This document shows positions 1 through 9,064 of a stretch of 64,000 nt of DNA, piece by piece. Below the pieces are notes generated by a model that worked only from the letters and a program-made list of their open reading frames with translations, ran no database searches and had not been told where the DNA came from. Position numbers and translations under genes: made by a program. Source of the DNA: JBEBVQ01 sp964527735. Lineage in GTDB: Bacteria; Bacteroidota; Bacteroidia; Chitinophagales; Chitinophagaceae. The stretch spans positions 117,225-181,224 of the forward strand of contig CAZGPG010000005.1 of NCBI GenBank assembly GCA_964527735.1, given 5' to 3'. Position 1 is the first letter of the stretch. The number at the start of each line of letters is the position of its first letter.

Positions 1-37
1 CTTTGTTTTGGGTGAAATAATCGTTCCAGGCTTGCAT
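1..37 (-). CDS. 5' end of a probable M20-family dipeptidase (partial)
   Basis: An ATG at 37-35 on the minus strand opens a frame reading MQAWNDYFTQNK that runs off the left edge. This opening resembles the N-terminus of Bacteroidota M20 dipeptidases, which begin with a short MQxWxxYxxxN helix before the RFLxEL stretch. Only 12 codons are visible, so the family call rests on this short match and could be wrong. It is transcribed in the same direction as the glycosyltransferase-like gene at 109-1611, from which it is separated by about 70 bp. Confidence 0.35.
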   Translation of the reverse strand, partial: MQAWNDYFTQNK

Positions 38-108
38 AAGATTCTGTATTTAAGCCTCAAACCTACGTAATAATTCAAGAAACAGAAACTGGAAATTTCT
101 GATCTCAG

Positions 109-1611
109 CTATAAATCCGGCTTGCGCGGCACATAAACGTAGACATAGCAGATATACTGCTCGAAGTAGCCTATCTGTTCCAGGTCCCGGCTGAGTTGTT
201 CTGTTCGCTGCTGTCGTTCCTGCTCCGGAAACCCTCCTGTGTACAAGAAATATACGGTGTCGGATATCCGGGACGTAATCGAGTTGTAGTCAATATCCCA
301 TGTCAGCAAATGTGCGCCCTGCAATGACCGGTAGCGATTGCGTTCGGGGTGGATGTCTGTATAATAAATATAGGTTGGCGTACTGGCGTGATGAATGTAT
401 ACCTGGTTTCCGTTTACGTTCTTTGACACTATATAGTCCAGCCCTTCCGTTATTTCATGAAACCCGTGATAGGTGTCGAACAAGTGAAAGTTATTGAATG
501 CGTTTATCATTTTTACGCCTCCGATAATCAGCAGTATTTGAATGGGGAAAAAGCGTACGGCATATATGCTGCCGAAGCCCATACTGAAAAACACCAGCAT
601 TAAAGGCAGCAGAAACAGGCATACCCGCATAATAAGTGAGAACTGATTGAGTGCTGCGGCAATGAAAGTCAGTAATACCGGTGTAAGAAAGAGGATCAGC
701 ACTGCCATGTTTTTTCGCAGGAGTATAATAATACCGGTTACCATCATTGCGATGGCGCATTTAAAATTAAAATCTCCGTATCCAATGGAGTTATTGATGA
801 TCTCCCGGATACGGTACCAGTTGTGCAGTAATTCTGTCTTATTTGAAGGAGTCGCAAAAAGAAAGTAGTCTAGATGATAATTCTGCAGATAGTCCGACCC
901 TATCTGGGGATACAGAATGAGCCGGAAATAAACCCCGAATATTGTCAGCCAGATCAAGCTGAGGTATGCCAATGTCCATAACAGTTCCGTCTTCTTATTC
1001 CGTAAAACATTGTATGCATAATATGCGCCGATCCCCCCCAGAGCAAATACAGAAGGCATTGAGGCCGTAATGGCAATCATGCCGGTTATTCCCCAGAACA
1101 ATAAAAACTTTTTCCGTGATAGCGTGAGTATGTCTTTTTCCAATGCCAGCCACAATAACAGCAGCATGATGAAAGCATCCGGCATATATTGTTTGATGGT
1201 GGTCGAAAATTCAGTCAGGTACGGACTGAATGCCATCAACGCAAGTGGGAGCCACAGGCTTTCTTCCGGCACGAATTTCTTCATGATTTTCCTGAAAACG
1301 AATAGTGAGGCGATACCACATAAAAGAGGATATATTTTCAATGCTTTTTCGCCATATCCGAATAAAAGAGAGCATATCTCTTCGATCCAGAGAAAAAGCG
1401 GAGGGGCATATTGTTCGTAACTTAATGGCAACAGTAATGCTGCAAAATTTCTTTCATACAGGTTGTGTACAATATTTGCTTCATCAATGATCAGGTTTCT
1501 GTTCTGGAAGAATAAGATCAGTCGTATCACAATGCCCATGAGCAATATACCATACACTGAAAATTTGGAAATGAATGATATGTATGAATTAATACTCTTG
1601 CCGAATGCCAT
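109..1611 (-). CDS. GT39-like multi-spanning membrane glycosyltransferase
   Basis: This is a 500-residue protein with about ten hydrophobic segments and a soluble C-terminal domain of roughly 110 residues. After the first membrane segment (about residues 18-35) it carries IIDEANIV. An acidic pair at this place in the first outer loop is the hallmark of ArnT/PMT-type (GT39/GT-C) enzymes, which move sugars from polyprenyl phosphate carriers to acceptors outside the cytoplasmic membrane. The conserved YAPPLFLWIEE stretch that follows also fits this superfamily. The acceptor and sugar cannot be read from the sequence. The ATG at 1611 precedes a normal positively charged N-terminus. Divergent transcription from the PLP-enzyme gene at 1746 suggests separate promoters in the 134-bp gap. 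Confidence 0.75.
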   Translation of the reverse strand: MAFGKSINSYISFISKFSVYGILLMGIVIRLILFFQNRNLIIDEANIVHNLYERNFAALLLPLSYEQYAPPLFLWIEEICSLLFGYGEKALKIYPLLCGIASLFVFRKIMKKFVPEESLWLPLALMAFSPYLTEFSTTIKQYMPDAFIMLLLLWLALEKDILTLSRKKFLLFWGITGMIAITASMPSVFALGGIGAYYAYNVLRNKKTELLWTLAYLSLIWLTIFGVYFRLILYPQIGSDYLQNYHLDYFLFATPSNKTELLHNWYRIREIINNSIGYGDFNFKCAIAMMVTGIIILLRKNMAVLILFLTPVLLTFIAAALNQFSLIMRVCLFLLPLMLVFFSMGFGSIYAVRFFPIQILLIIGGVKMINAFNNFHLFDTYHGFHEITEGLDYIVSKNVNGNQVYIHHASTPTYIYYTDIHPERNRYRSLQGAHLLTWDIDYNSITSRISDTVYFLYTGGFPEQERQQRTEQLSRDLEQIGYFEQYICYVYVYVPRKPDL

Positions 1612-1670
1612 AGGTTATAATGCATTTGGAACAATATTAGATAATATTAACGGGGATTCATACTCTTGAA

Positions 1671-1700
1671 TTGGCTTGCCTTGTTTTTTTCTTAATTTTG
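1671..1700 (+). promoter_or_regulatory. Bacteroidota-type promoter of the 1746 gene
   Basis: TTG at 1671-1673 and TAATTTTG at 1693-1700 are separated by 19 bp. This matches the -33 TTTG / -7 TAnnTTTG architecture of the Bacteroidota primary sigma factor. The start codon at 1746 lies 46 bp downstream of the -7 element. The -33 match is short, so the -7 element carries most of the weight. Confidence 0.5.
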
Positions 1701-1745
1701 CGCCATATTTTTATTTCAGTCAAAATAATAATTATATCATAACAC

Positions 1746-3005
1746 ATGGACATTTTTGCCAAATTTGAGAAACGACTGGGCCCCATCGGCGACTATGCGG
1801 AGAAAGCCCCGGGTTATTTTGCATTTCCCAAGCTGGAAGGAGAGATCAGTAACCGTATGAAATTCCGCGGCAGAGAGAAAATAGTATGGAGCCTGAATAA
1901 TTATCTTGGCCTGGCGAATCATCCTGAGGTACGTAAGGCGGATGCCGATGCAGCAGCTAAATATGGACTGGCATCTCCAATGGGCGCCCGGATGATGAGC
2001 GGCAACACAGATCTGCATGAGCAGCTGGAGCATGAGCTGGCGGCGTTTATCGGGAAGGAAGACACCATGTTATTTAACTATGGTTATCAGGGTATGGTGT
2101 CGGCAATAGACAGCCTCTGCAGCCGGCACGATGTAGTTGTTTATGATGCAGAATCGCATGCCTGTATTATAGACGGGCTGCGTATGATCCCCAGCCATCG
2201 TTATGTGTATAAGCACAATGATGTGGCAGACTGCGAAAAGCAATTACAGCGGGCTGCCGAAATGGTAAAGAAAACCGGCGGCGGCATCCTGGTGATCACG
2301 GAAGGTGTATTTGGTATGAGTGGTAACCAGGGCAAGCTTAAAGAAATTGTAGCGCTGAAGGACAAGTATGCGTTCCGGTTGTTTGTGGATGATGCGCATG
2401 GTTTTGGTACCATGGGTAAAACCGGCGCCGGAACCGGGGAAGAGCAGGGATGTATGGATCAGATAGATGTATATTTTTCCACTTTTGCCAAGTCTATGGC
2501 CAGCATCGGCGGCTTCCTGGCTGCTGATAAAAGAGTGCTGACTTACCTGCGTTACAATATGCGTTCACAGGTATTTGCCAAGTCGCTTCCGCTTCCGATC
2601 GTGGCCGGGAATATCAAACGCCTCGAACTGCTGCGTACACATCCGGAACTGAAAGAAAAGCTTTGGCATAACGTTAACCGCCTGCAAAACGGATTGCGGG
2701 AGCGTGGCTTTAGCATCGGTACAACCAACACGCCTGTTACGCCGGTTGTGATGAGCGGCGGCTTGTTTGATGCTACCCAGCTTATATACGACATGCGTGA
2801 GAACTATCATATTTTCTGTTCGGTAGTGGTATATCCGGTGGTGCCGAAGGGTGTGATCATCCTGCGCCTGATCCCCACGGCCGTCCATACCGACGAAGAT
2901 ATAGACCAGACACTGGAAGCTTTCAGTACGCTGCGCGGCAAGCTGGAGCGTAAGGAATATCCCCAGGAGATGCCCGTAGTACAGGAAGCGCTGGAAGCGG
3001 TGTAG
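1746..3005 (+). CDS. spt: Serine palmitoyltransferase-like alpha-oxoamine synthase
   Basis: This 419-residue fold-type I PLP enzyme belongs to the alpha-oxoamine synthase family (KBL, ALAS, AONS, SPT), which condenses an amino acid with an acyl thioester and releases CO2. Family landmarks are TWSLNNYLGL-like WSLNNYLGLANHPEV (about 54-68), ESHACIIDG (about 138-146), VDDAHGFGTMGKTG (about 216-229) and the PLP lysine K249 in STFAKSMASIGG. The N-terminal DIFAKFEKRLGPIGDYAEKA block and the 419-residue length match the Bacteroidota group regarded as serine palmitoyltransferase for sphingolipids. Closely related enzymes accept cysteate and make the sulfonolipid precursor 3-ketocapnine, and the two cannot be told apart here. 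It is a single gene ending in a hairpin terminator. Confidence 0.8.
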   Translation: MDIFAKFEKRLGPIGDYAEKAPGYFAFPKLEGEISNRMKFRGREKIVWSLNNYLGLANHPEVRKADADAAAKYGLASPMGARMMSGNTDLHEQLEHELAAFIGKEDTMLFNYGYQGMVSAIDSLCSRHDVVVYDAESHACIIDGLRMIPSHRYVYKHNDVADCEKQLQRAAEMVKKTGGGILVITEGVFGMSGNQGKLKEIVALKDKYAFRLFVDDAHGFGTMGKTGAGTGEEQGCMDQIDVYFSTFAKSMASIGGFLAADKRVLTYLRYNMRSQVFAKSLPLPIVAGNIKRLELLRTHPELKEKLWHNVNRLQNGLRERGFSIGTTNTPVTPVVMSGGLFDATQLIYDMRENYHIFCSVVVYPVVPKGVIILRLIPTAVHTDEDIDQTLEAFSTLRGKLERKEYPQEMPVVQEALEAV

Positions 3006-3037
3006 TATACTGCAATAACTACAATAAAATGTCACAG

Positions 3038-3068
3038 ACCGGCAGTTACTACTGCCGGTTATTTTTTT
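3038..3068 (+). terminator. Intrinsic terminator between spt-like gene and bshA
   Basis: A 9-bp perfect stem (ACCGGCAGT / ACTGCCGGT, loop of four bases) is followed on the plus strand by TTATTTTTTT. The right arm touches the bshA stop codon at 3059-3061. The two genes converge here, so the hairpin may stop transcription from both sides. Confidence 0.8.
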
Positions 3069-4195
3069 GCCTGATATTGTTTCAGCACATCTTCATACAA
3101 CTGTTCATATATTGGAATAATCCGCGATTGCTCAAAACGACGCGCCTGCTCCAGCGCAGCGGTTTTAAATTGTTTGAGCCGTGCATCATCTTCCAGGATG
3201 TGAATAGCATGACGGGCCATGTCATCCACGTCTCCTACATTGCTCAGGAAGCCGGTTTCCCCATGAATATTGATCTCCGGCAGCCCGCCCGCATTGGTAG
3301 AGATCACCGGTACGCCGCAGGCCATAGCCTCAAGCGCAGCCAGGCCGAAGCTTTCGTATTGCGATGGCAGGAGGAAGAGGTCGGTAATGCTGAATATCTC
3401 GTCTATCTGTTCCTGCTTGCCGAGGAAGCGTATGTCATTGCATATATTCAGCGTACGGCACAGCTCTTCTGCATTTTGCCGTTCCGGTCCGTCGCCGATC
3501 ATCAGCAGGCGCGATGGTATTACAGCCCGTACCCGCTCAAAGATCCGTATCGCGTCTTCCACCCGTTTCACTTTCCTGAAGTTGGACACATGCACCAGGA
3601 TGTGCTCTCCGCCGGGCGCCAGCAGTTTTTTGAAATGCTCTTTATTGCTTTTATAGAAGCGTTGGGTATCTACAAAATTCGGGATCACCTGTATCTCTTT
3701 TTCGATCCGGAAAGACCGGAATGTTTCATCCCGGAGGTTGTCGGATACGGCCGTGATAGCATCCGATTCATTGATCGAAAAGGTGACGACCGGCGCATAG
3801 GTCTGGTCTTTCCCGACCAATGTGATGTCTGTGCCGTGCAAGGTGGTGATGAACGGGATATCCCGCCCTGTTTTTTTGAGTATCTGCCGCGCAAAGTAGG
3901 CCGCGGATGCATGCGGTATGGCATAATGCACATGTAGCAGATCGAGCTGGTGGTTGGTGATCACATGCACCATCGTACTGGTAAGCGCCGTCTCGTAAGG
4001 TGGAAAGTCAAATAATGGATAGGTTGGGACCGTTACTTCATGGTAGTAAATATTGGGGTGAAAATTCAGTCGTACCGGCTGCTGGTATGTAATGAAATGT
4101 ATCTCATGACCTTTCTCCGAAAGCGCCATGCCCAACTCTGTAGCCAGCACGCCACTTCCGCCGAATGTCGGGTAACAGACAATACCTATTTTCAT
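3059..4195 (-). CDS. bshA: BshA, N-acetyl-alpha-D-glucosaminyl L-malate synthase
   Basis: This is a 378-residue GT4-family (GT-B fold) glycosyltransferase. The opening KIGIVCYPTFGGSGVLATELG, and then HFITYQQPVRL, HVHYAIPHASAAY and TTLHGTDITLVG, are characteristic of BshA. This enzyme joins GlcNAc from UDP-GlcNAc to L-malate in the first step of bacillithiol synthesis. The E-x7-E nucleotide-sugar motif is seen in ESFGLAALEAMACGVPVI. Length is normal for the family. Bacillithiol also needs cysteine, supplied by the cluster at 10.7-25.9 kb, but bshB and bshC are not in the window. The gene converges with the spt-like gene. Confidence 0.92.
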   Translation of the reverse strand: MKIGIVCYPTFGGSGVLATELGMALSEKGHEIHFITYQQPVRLNFHPNIYYHEVTVPTYPLFDFPPYETALTSTMVHVITNHQLDLLHVHYAIPHASAAYFARQILKKTGRDIPFITTLHGTDITLVGKDQTYAPVVTFSINESDAITAVSDNLRDETFRSFRIEKEIQVIPNFVDTQRFYKSNKEHFKKLLAPGGEHILVHVSNFRKVKRVEDAIRIFERVRAVIPSRLLMIGDGPERQNAEELCRTLNICNDIRFLGKQEQIDEIFSITDLFLLPSQYESFGLAALEAMACGVPVISTNAGGLPEINIHGETGFLSNVGDVDDMARHAIHILEDDARLKQFKTAALEQARRFEQSRIIPIYEQLYEDVLKQYQAKK

Positions 4196-4285
4196 GAAAA
4201 TCCGTCTATTGGTTTAAAAACAGGCACAAATATCCGTGTTACCCGCGACATATCCCTGATAGCGGTATAGGAATTTAATGATGAT

Positions 4286-4311
4286 TTTAATTAGCTAATT
4301 GGCTAATTAAA
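4286..4311. repeat. AT-rich inverted repeat between bshA and the cytochrome gene
   Basis: TTTAATTAGC at 4286-4295 is the exact reverse complement of GCTAATTAAA at 4302-4311, with a 6-base spacer. It lies between the stop of the cytochrome gene and the start of bshA, both on the minus strand. It could be a bshA operator or a weak terminator for the cytochrome gene; no T-run follows on the minus strand that would decide this. Confidence 0.45.
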
Positions 4312-4330
4312 TAGATCATTTTCAAATCCT

Positions 4331-4666
4331 TTACTCTGATTTCGCATGTGCGAGCAGGTACGCCCGTACTTTTCCGGCGGTCGTGTCGCCCAGTTTCGAG
4401 CGTTTTACCATGCGCGGCAGTACTTTTTCCCATTTCTCCACGTCCCGGGATTCCGGGGTAAATAATTTATGACATTTACCGCAGCTCCCCTGCCAGACCA
4501 CACGGCCTTCTTCCATCTGTGCTTCTGTATAATTTCTTTTTACTTCAGCTATCTTTTCGGCGGGTGTGGCAGCGGTACTCGTCATGGTTGTTGCTACTTT
4601 CGGGGAACAATGACTCAATACAACAACCGATGCAGACAGGCAGAAAACAGTAAGAATACGCTTCAT
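4331..4666 (-). CDS. Small c-type cytochrome, exported, possibly a lipoprotein
   Basis: This is a 111-residue precursor with a hydrophobic signal segment (about 4-19) and a cysteine at position 20 (LSHC), which may be lipidated although His at -1 is unusual for a lipobox. The heme c site is C62-G-K-C65-H66, and M86 in LPRMVKRS is a plausible distal ligand. The domain is of minimal size. It would act in the periplasm as a single-heme electron carrier; the partner is unknown. It is followed on the same strand by bshA after 135 bp. Confidence 0.8.
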   Translation of the reverse strand: MKRILTVFCLSASVVVLSHCSPKVATTMTSTAATPAEKIAEVKRNYTEAQMEEGRVVWQGSCGKCHKLFTPESRDVEKWEKVLPRMVKRSKLGDTTAGKVRAYLLAHAKSE

Positions 4667-4710
4667 AAACGCTTTTATTTGTACGCAATATAAGCATTCA
4701 TGTTCTCAAG

Positions 4711-5112
4711 TCAATACCCCGGCGTCCTGTATTCCACTGTCGGATGCATCGGCACATCCTCAGGTTCATTTTTCAGCTCCAGGTAATAGAATACAGGCAG
4801 TGCAAACGAACCGGTAAATGCCATGAAAATAAACCATAACGCTTTGGTGCCGGGGTGCATCGTTTTTAGCCGGAGCAGGTGTATCGAATAAATAAGGAGG
4901 ATTGTGATACCAATTACAGAGCCAATGCAGAGCCACCAGAACATATTGTTGTAATATGCACTGAGATAAAATACTACCTTATCGTGTTGATGATAAAGCT
5001 GTTGCTCCAGTAATGGCCGGGAAACATAAATGAAGTATATCACACTGGCGGTGAAGATGCTCAATGGTACCCAGCTAAAGAATCCCAGCCATTTTTTCGT
5101 TGACGTTTTCAT
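4711..5112 (-). CDS. Hypothetical membrane protein with three transmembrane segments
   Basis: I do not recognise a family. From the ATG at 5112 (MKTSTKKWLGFF) the protein has 133 residues with three hydrophobic helices, roughly at 7-30, 55-80 and 90-110, and a short acidic tail. An upstream in-frame ATG at 5145 would add 11 residues, but the MKTSTKK start gives a normal positive-inside N-terminus. It lies upstream of the cytochrome gene on the same strand with a gap of about 45 bp, so the two may be co-transcribed. Confidence 0.6.
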   Translation of the reverse strand: MKTSTKKWLGFFSWVPLSIFTASVIYFIYVSRPLLEQQLYHQHDKVVFYLSAYYNNMFWWLCIGSVIGITILLIYSIHLLRLKTMHPGTKALWFIFMAFTGSFALPVFYYLELKNEPEDVPMHPTVEYRTPGY

Positions 5113-5260
5113 AATCACTGATTTTAGTGAACGGATAATTATCATTAGCCATCTGCCACATTATTGATACTAATATTGTGCCGTCAGATAAAATGCCTCA
5201 ACGTAATGTCTGCGTTATTAATGTTTTATTGATGTTAGCATGTATCTCCTATTAACTGCG

Positions 5261-5268
5261 TATCTTTG
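5261..5268 (+). promoter_or_regulatory. Candidate -7 element upstream of accD
   Basis: TATCTTTG fits the Bacteroidota TAnnTTTG -7 consensus and lies 57 bp upstream of the accD start codon. No convincing -33 TTTG is seen at the expected distance, so the promoter call is tentative. Confidence 0.4.
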
Positions 5269-5325
5269 TCCCCCTGTTTTCCGGAATGGAAACAGGAGCC
5301 TATTTTAACCAATCGAAAAAGACAT

Positions 5326-6183
5326 ATGTCATCAACCTGGTTTCGCAGAATCAAAAAAGGGATACTGACGGGTACGCATGAAAAGAAAGAAGCCCCGGAT
5401 GGCCTCTGGCACAAATGTCCCGAATGCAAAACCACCGTTACGATCACTGAGCTGGAGCAGAATCTTTTTGTTTGCCACAAATGTGATTATCACAACCGTA
5501 TCAACGCAGCCGAATACTTCGATATCCTGTTTGACGACCGGCAGTTTGAACTGCTTTTCGAAAATATAGTGCCGAAGGATATGCTGGAATTTGTAGATAT
5601 CAAACCTTACACCGCACGGCTCGAAAGTGCACAGGCTTCAACGGGTCTTAAAGATGCGCTGACGGTAGGAGTGGGGCAGTTACATGGACACGGATTGGTG
5701 ATCGCATGTATGAATTTTAATTTTATCGGCGGCTCTATGGGATCGGTAGTAGGTGAAAAGATCAGCAGGGCAATTGATTACAGTATTGAACATGAGCTGC
5801 CTTTTATGATCATATCCAAATCCGGCGGGGCACGTATGATGGAAAGCGCCTTTTCTCTGATGCAAATGGCGAAAACAAGTGCCAGGCTTACGCTGCTGGC
5901 CCGGGCTGGTTTGCCCTATATTTCCCTGATGACCGACCCCACCACAGGAGGTGTAACGGCTTCTTATGCCATGTTGGGAGATGTCAATATTGCCGAGCCT
6001 AAGGCGCTGATCGGGTTTGCCGGGCCGCGTGTCATTAAGGAAACCATCAAAAAAGATCTGCCGTCTGGATTCCAGCGCTCCGAATTTCTGCTCGAACACG
6101 GATTTCTCGATTTTATTGTACAACGTAAAGACCTGAAGCAACGGCTGGCATCGGCGATCAGCTGGTTTGTGAAGAAGGTGTAA
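5326..6183 (+). CDS. accD: Acetyl-CoA carboxylase carboxyltransferase subunit beta
   Basis: This 285-residue protein starts at the ATG at 5326 (MSSTWFRRIKKGIL), which matches the usual family start better than the longer open frame from 5266. The N-terminal zinc ribbon has two cysteine pairs, CPEC and CHKC (about 30-52), followed by the crotonase-fold carboxyltransferase domain with FIGGSMGSVVGEKI, SGGARMMES and TDPTTGGVTASYAMLGD. AccD pairs with AccA to carboxylate acetyl-CoA for fatty-acid synthesis. accA is not in the window. smpB follows after 14 bp, suggesting an operon. Confidence 0.95.
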   Translation: MSSTWFRRIKKGILTGTHEKKEAPDGLWHKCPECKTTVTITELEQNLFVCHKCDYHNRINAAEYFDILFDDRQFELLFENIVPKDMLEFVDIKPYTARLESAQASTGLKDALTVGVGQLHGHGLVIACMNFNFIGGSMGSVVGEKISRAIDYSIEHELPFMIISKSGGARMMESAFSLMQMAKTSARLTLLARAGLPYISLMTDPTTGGVTASYAMLGDVNIAEPKALIGFAGPRVIKETIKKDLPSGFQRSEFLLEHGFLDFIVQRKDLKQRLASAISWFVKKV

Positions 6184-6197
6184 CACAACATATCAAG

Positions 6198-6647
6198 GTG
6201 AAACCGGAGGTGTATATAAAGAACAGGCCTGCTACTTTTGAGTATGCCATCGAAGACCGCCTTACTGCCGGTATCGCCCTTACAGGGTCTGAGATCAAAT
6301 CTGTCCGTAACGGTAAAGTGAGCTTTAACGACAGCTATTGCATCTTCGATAAAGGAGAACTATGGGTGAAGCATCTTCATATCGCCGTATATATTAATGC
6401 AGGATATGCAGGCCATGATCCCCTCCGCGAACGCAAATTGCTGCTTAAGAAAAAAGAATTGAATAAATGGGCGGATAAAGTGAAGGAGAAGGGTTATAGC
6501 ATCATACCGTTAAGCATGTTTGTGAATGCCGGGGGATTGGCCAAAATGGAGATCGGCCTGGGGAAGGGTAAAAAGCTGCACGACAAGCGGGAGAGCATTA
6601 AATCACGTGATGCAGACCGGGAAATAAAGCGTTATCTCAACCGGTAA
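6198..6647 (+). CDS. smpB: SsrA-binding protein SmpB
   Basis: This 149-residue protein matches SmpB in length and motifs: IKNRPATFEYAIEDRLTAGIALTGSEIKSVRNGKVSF, a basic middle segment and the C-terminal GKKLHDKRESIKSRDADREI tail. SmpB binds tmRNA and delivers it to stalled ribosomes. The gene starts with GTG at 6198; no nearby ATG would keep the conserved N-terminus. It sits 14 bp after accD. No tmRNA (ssrA) gene was recognised in the window. Confidence 0.95.
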   Translation: MKPEVYIKNRPATFEYAIEDRLTAGIALTGSEIKSVRNGKVSFNDSYCIFDKGELWVKHLHIAVYINAGYAGHDPLRERKLLLKKKELNKWADKVKEKGYSIIPLSMFVNAGGLAKMEIGLGKGKKLHDKRESIKSRDADREIKRYLNR

Positions 6648-6726
6648 GAAATGCAGATAATGTTTATTTTTTTGTATTTTGCACTTTTGTATTTTTTAAT
6701 TATACCAAGAGTGCAATTCTTTTCAA

Positions 6727-9021
6727 ATGTTAAAAAATTTTACCCTCCGCTTATTAAGTAGTACTCTATTTATGGCTGTAGTGATTTCTGCAACAGCTCG
6801 TACCGTAGTATTCACCCCCGTAGAAGCTTTTATTGATCGCGAAAAACAACAGCGTGACTTTTATCCGGTAACTGGTTTCTGGGTTTCTGATCGCGAAGTT
6901 CCCGCAGATCTTGCATCTGAATATGTTTCCGGAGCCGTTTTTCTGAAGCTTGACCCGGAGCAATTGCGAGTGTTTATGAATGAAGCGCATGCAGCTGTTA
7001 CTTTTCGTGTACAGATGGCAGACGGCCCCTTTGACATAGACCTTGTACGTTATGAAAATTTTTCTGCTGATTTTAGAGTAGAGGCCGTATCCGGAACAGC
7101 AGTAAGGACGTATGACTATAAGCCCGGATTGCATTACCGCGGCGTGGTTGCCGGCAGGGAGGGGTCAATAGCCGCATTTTCATTTTTTGACGAAGGAGTG
7201 TATGGTATTTTTTCCATCCCCGGCGACGTCGGAAACTATGTATTAGCGCCCAACAACCTGCTGCCCCAGGCGGAAGGAAAAAGCCGCTACATGGTTTATA
7301 ATGATGCAGAGCTTGTTAATAAAAATCCCCCCTCGTGTGGTACGGATAGGCTCCCTTCTGTACTGGAGCCGCCACTGACCGCAGGCGGCACCAGCCGGAG
7401 TGTGTACAATACTTGCAAAGACCTTGAAGTATACTACCAGGCCGATTACAGAACTTATCAGAGTTATAATAATAACATAAACCAGGTGGTGGATTATATC
7501 ACCTATGCGCATAATGTTGTCGCAACCTTGTATGCAAACGAAGAGATTTACGCTTCCATAAAGATCATCCGGGTGAATGAAGCCAATGATCCTTATTGGG
7601 GGTTGCCTTCCAACTCTTCTTTCGCTTTCCTGAATCAGTTTGGCGACATCACCCGCAACAATCTATACGGGGCGGATGTAGGCGTGCTGTTGTCTACCAA
7701 AGGAGGTTCAATGGGAGGAGTTGCCTGGCTGAACGGATTGTGTCTGCCATATACATTCCAGTCTGGAAATAATGCTCATGCAGGGGCATATGCTTTTTGT
7801 AATATTACACGAAGTACACAAAATCCTTTCCCCGCTTATAGCTGGGATGTAAATATGATCACGCATGAGATCGGGCATCTGATCGGGTCGCCGCATACGC
7901 ATAGCTGCAGCTGGCCGGGCGGACCTATCGATGGTTGCATGCCGGCCGACGACGGGAATTGCCAGAACTCCCTATACCCTTCTTTTCCTATAGGCGGCGG
8001 TACGATTATGAGCTATTGTCATAATGGTGGAAGTGTCAGTTTTACAAAAGGATTTGGTCCGCTGCCGGGTAATCTTATCCGGAATAATATGCGGAACGGA
8101 AAGAGTTGCGTATCGGAGTATCTGGTCAACACGCCGGTTGTAGATCCATCCACTACACTGGTTGCAAACAGGGAATGTACAGATGCCGGTGGTGTTACTT
8201 ATTACTATAACGATAATAACACAGCAGATAAAACAGATGACCGTATTGTTTTAAAGATCCGGAAGAACGGTAATAATATCGGCTCCATGAAGAGCCAGCT
8301 TTTTGCGGTTAGTACGACTACAACCAGCGGTCTGGGGTCCGGCAGCGGGCTGCAACTGGTGCTTCCGGCCGGCACGCCTCATGCAAGAGAGCAGGCGTTT
8401 GCTGCACGCCGTTATTTTACCCTCCGTCCGGTACAGTCCGCGCAATCTTCTATGGAAATTATGTTGCCCTTTACTACACAGGATACAGCGGATCTGTTAG
8501 CCAGCCTCAGAGAAGACCGGGCGTCCGATTTATCACAGATTAGCCTTTATACAATCAGTAATGCCACGCTGGACCCGAACCCTGAAAACGGGTTGCAGGG
8601 AATCAGTTCGTCGGATCTGCACGTGTATAACTATGACGCTGCACCTTCACCTTCTGCCTGGAGCGTTTCCACAACGGACAGTGTATTCTTCGCTCATCTG
8701 CACGCTACCAGGTTTACCGGCGGTGCGATGTATGTCAACACGCCTTTTGCCACTTCTGTAGCGACAAATGATCTGCAGCAGGCGGTACAGATATATCCTA
8801 ATCCTGCCCGCGATCAGTGGCATATCATTTTGCCGTCCGGACAAACGGAGGAAACAATGACATTTACGCTGCATGCTGCGGATGGCCGGGTCATCGACCG
8901 GAAAAACTTAAATCCGGAAGTGGTGAACCGTGTATCGACAAAAACATTGGCGCCTGGTATCTACTTCTTCCGTATCAGTGGTGGCAGCCAGGTGTACAAC
9001 GGCACACTTGAGCGCATTTAA
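6727..9021 (+). CDS. Secreted zinc metalloprotease (reprolysin-like) with T9SS type A sorting domain
   Basis: This is a 764-residue exported protein. It has an N-terminal signal peptide (about 1-25) and a propeptide-like region to about residue 220. The metzincin catalytic domain carries H380-E-I-G-H-L-I-G-S-P-H390, the full HExxHxxGxxH zinc site, followed by a Met-turn in GGGTIMSYC. The C-terminal 80 residues (VQIYPNPARDQW to APGIYFFRISGG) form a T9SS type A sorting domain, so it should be secreted through the outer membrane and cleaved or anchored. Substrates cannot be inferred. It stands alone between smpB and the flavoprotein gene. The ATG at 6727 directly precedes the signal peptide. Confidence 0.88.
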   Translation: MLKNFTLRLLSSTLFMAVVISATARTVVFTPVEAFIDREKQQRDFYPVTGFWVSDREVPADLASEYVSGAVFLKLDPEQLRVFMNEAHAAVTFRVQMADGPFDIDLVRYENFSADFRVEAVSGTAVRTYDYKPGLHYRGVVAGREGSIAAFSFFDEGVYGIFSIPGDVGNYVLAPNNLLPQAEGKSRYMVYNDAELVNKNPPSCGTDRLPSVLEPPLTAGGTSRSVYNTCKDLEVYYQADYRTYQSYNNNINQVVDYITYAHNVVATLYANEEIYASIKIIRVNEANDPYWGLPSNSSFAFLNQFGDITRNNLYGADVGVLLSTKGGSMGGVAWLNGLCLPYTFQSGNNAHAGAYAFCNITRSTQNPFPAYSWDVNMITHEIGHLIGSPHTHSCSWPGGPIDGCMPADDGNCQNSLYPSFPIGGGTIMSYCHNGGSVSFTKGFGPLPGNLIRNNMRNGKSCVSEYLVNTPVVDPSTTLVANRECTDAGGVTYYYNDNNTADKTDDRIVLKIRKNGNNIGSMKSQLFAVSTTTTSGLGSGSGLQLVLPAGTPHAREQAFAARRYFTLRPVQSAQSSMEIMLPFTTQDTADLLASLREDRASDLSQISLYTISNATLDPNPENGLQGISSSDLHVYNYDAAPSPSAWSVSTTDSVFFAHLHATRFTGGAMYVNTPFATSVATNDLQQAVQIYPNPARDQWHIILPSGQTEETMTFTLHAADGRVIDRKNLNPEVVNRVSTKTLAPGIYFFRISGGSQVYNGTLERI

Positions 9022-9064
9022 TCGCGCCCCGCAGGACGGCATGTTATTTTAAGGAATTTCGACC

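Noticed and set aside
3029..3937. 302-codon open frame on the plus strand
   Set aside because: It is antisense to bshA, which has strong family motifs; the plus-strand product looks like nothing known.
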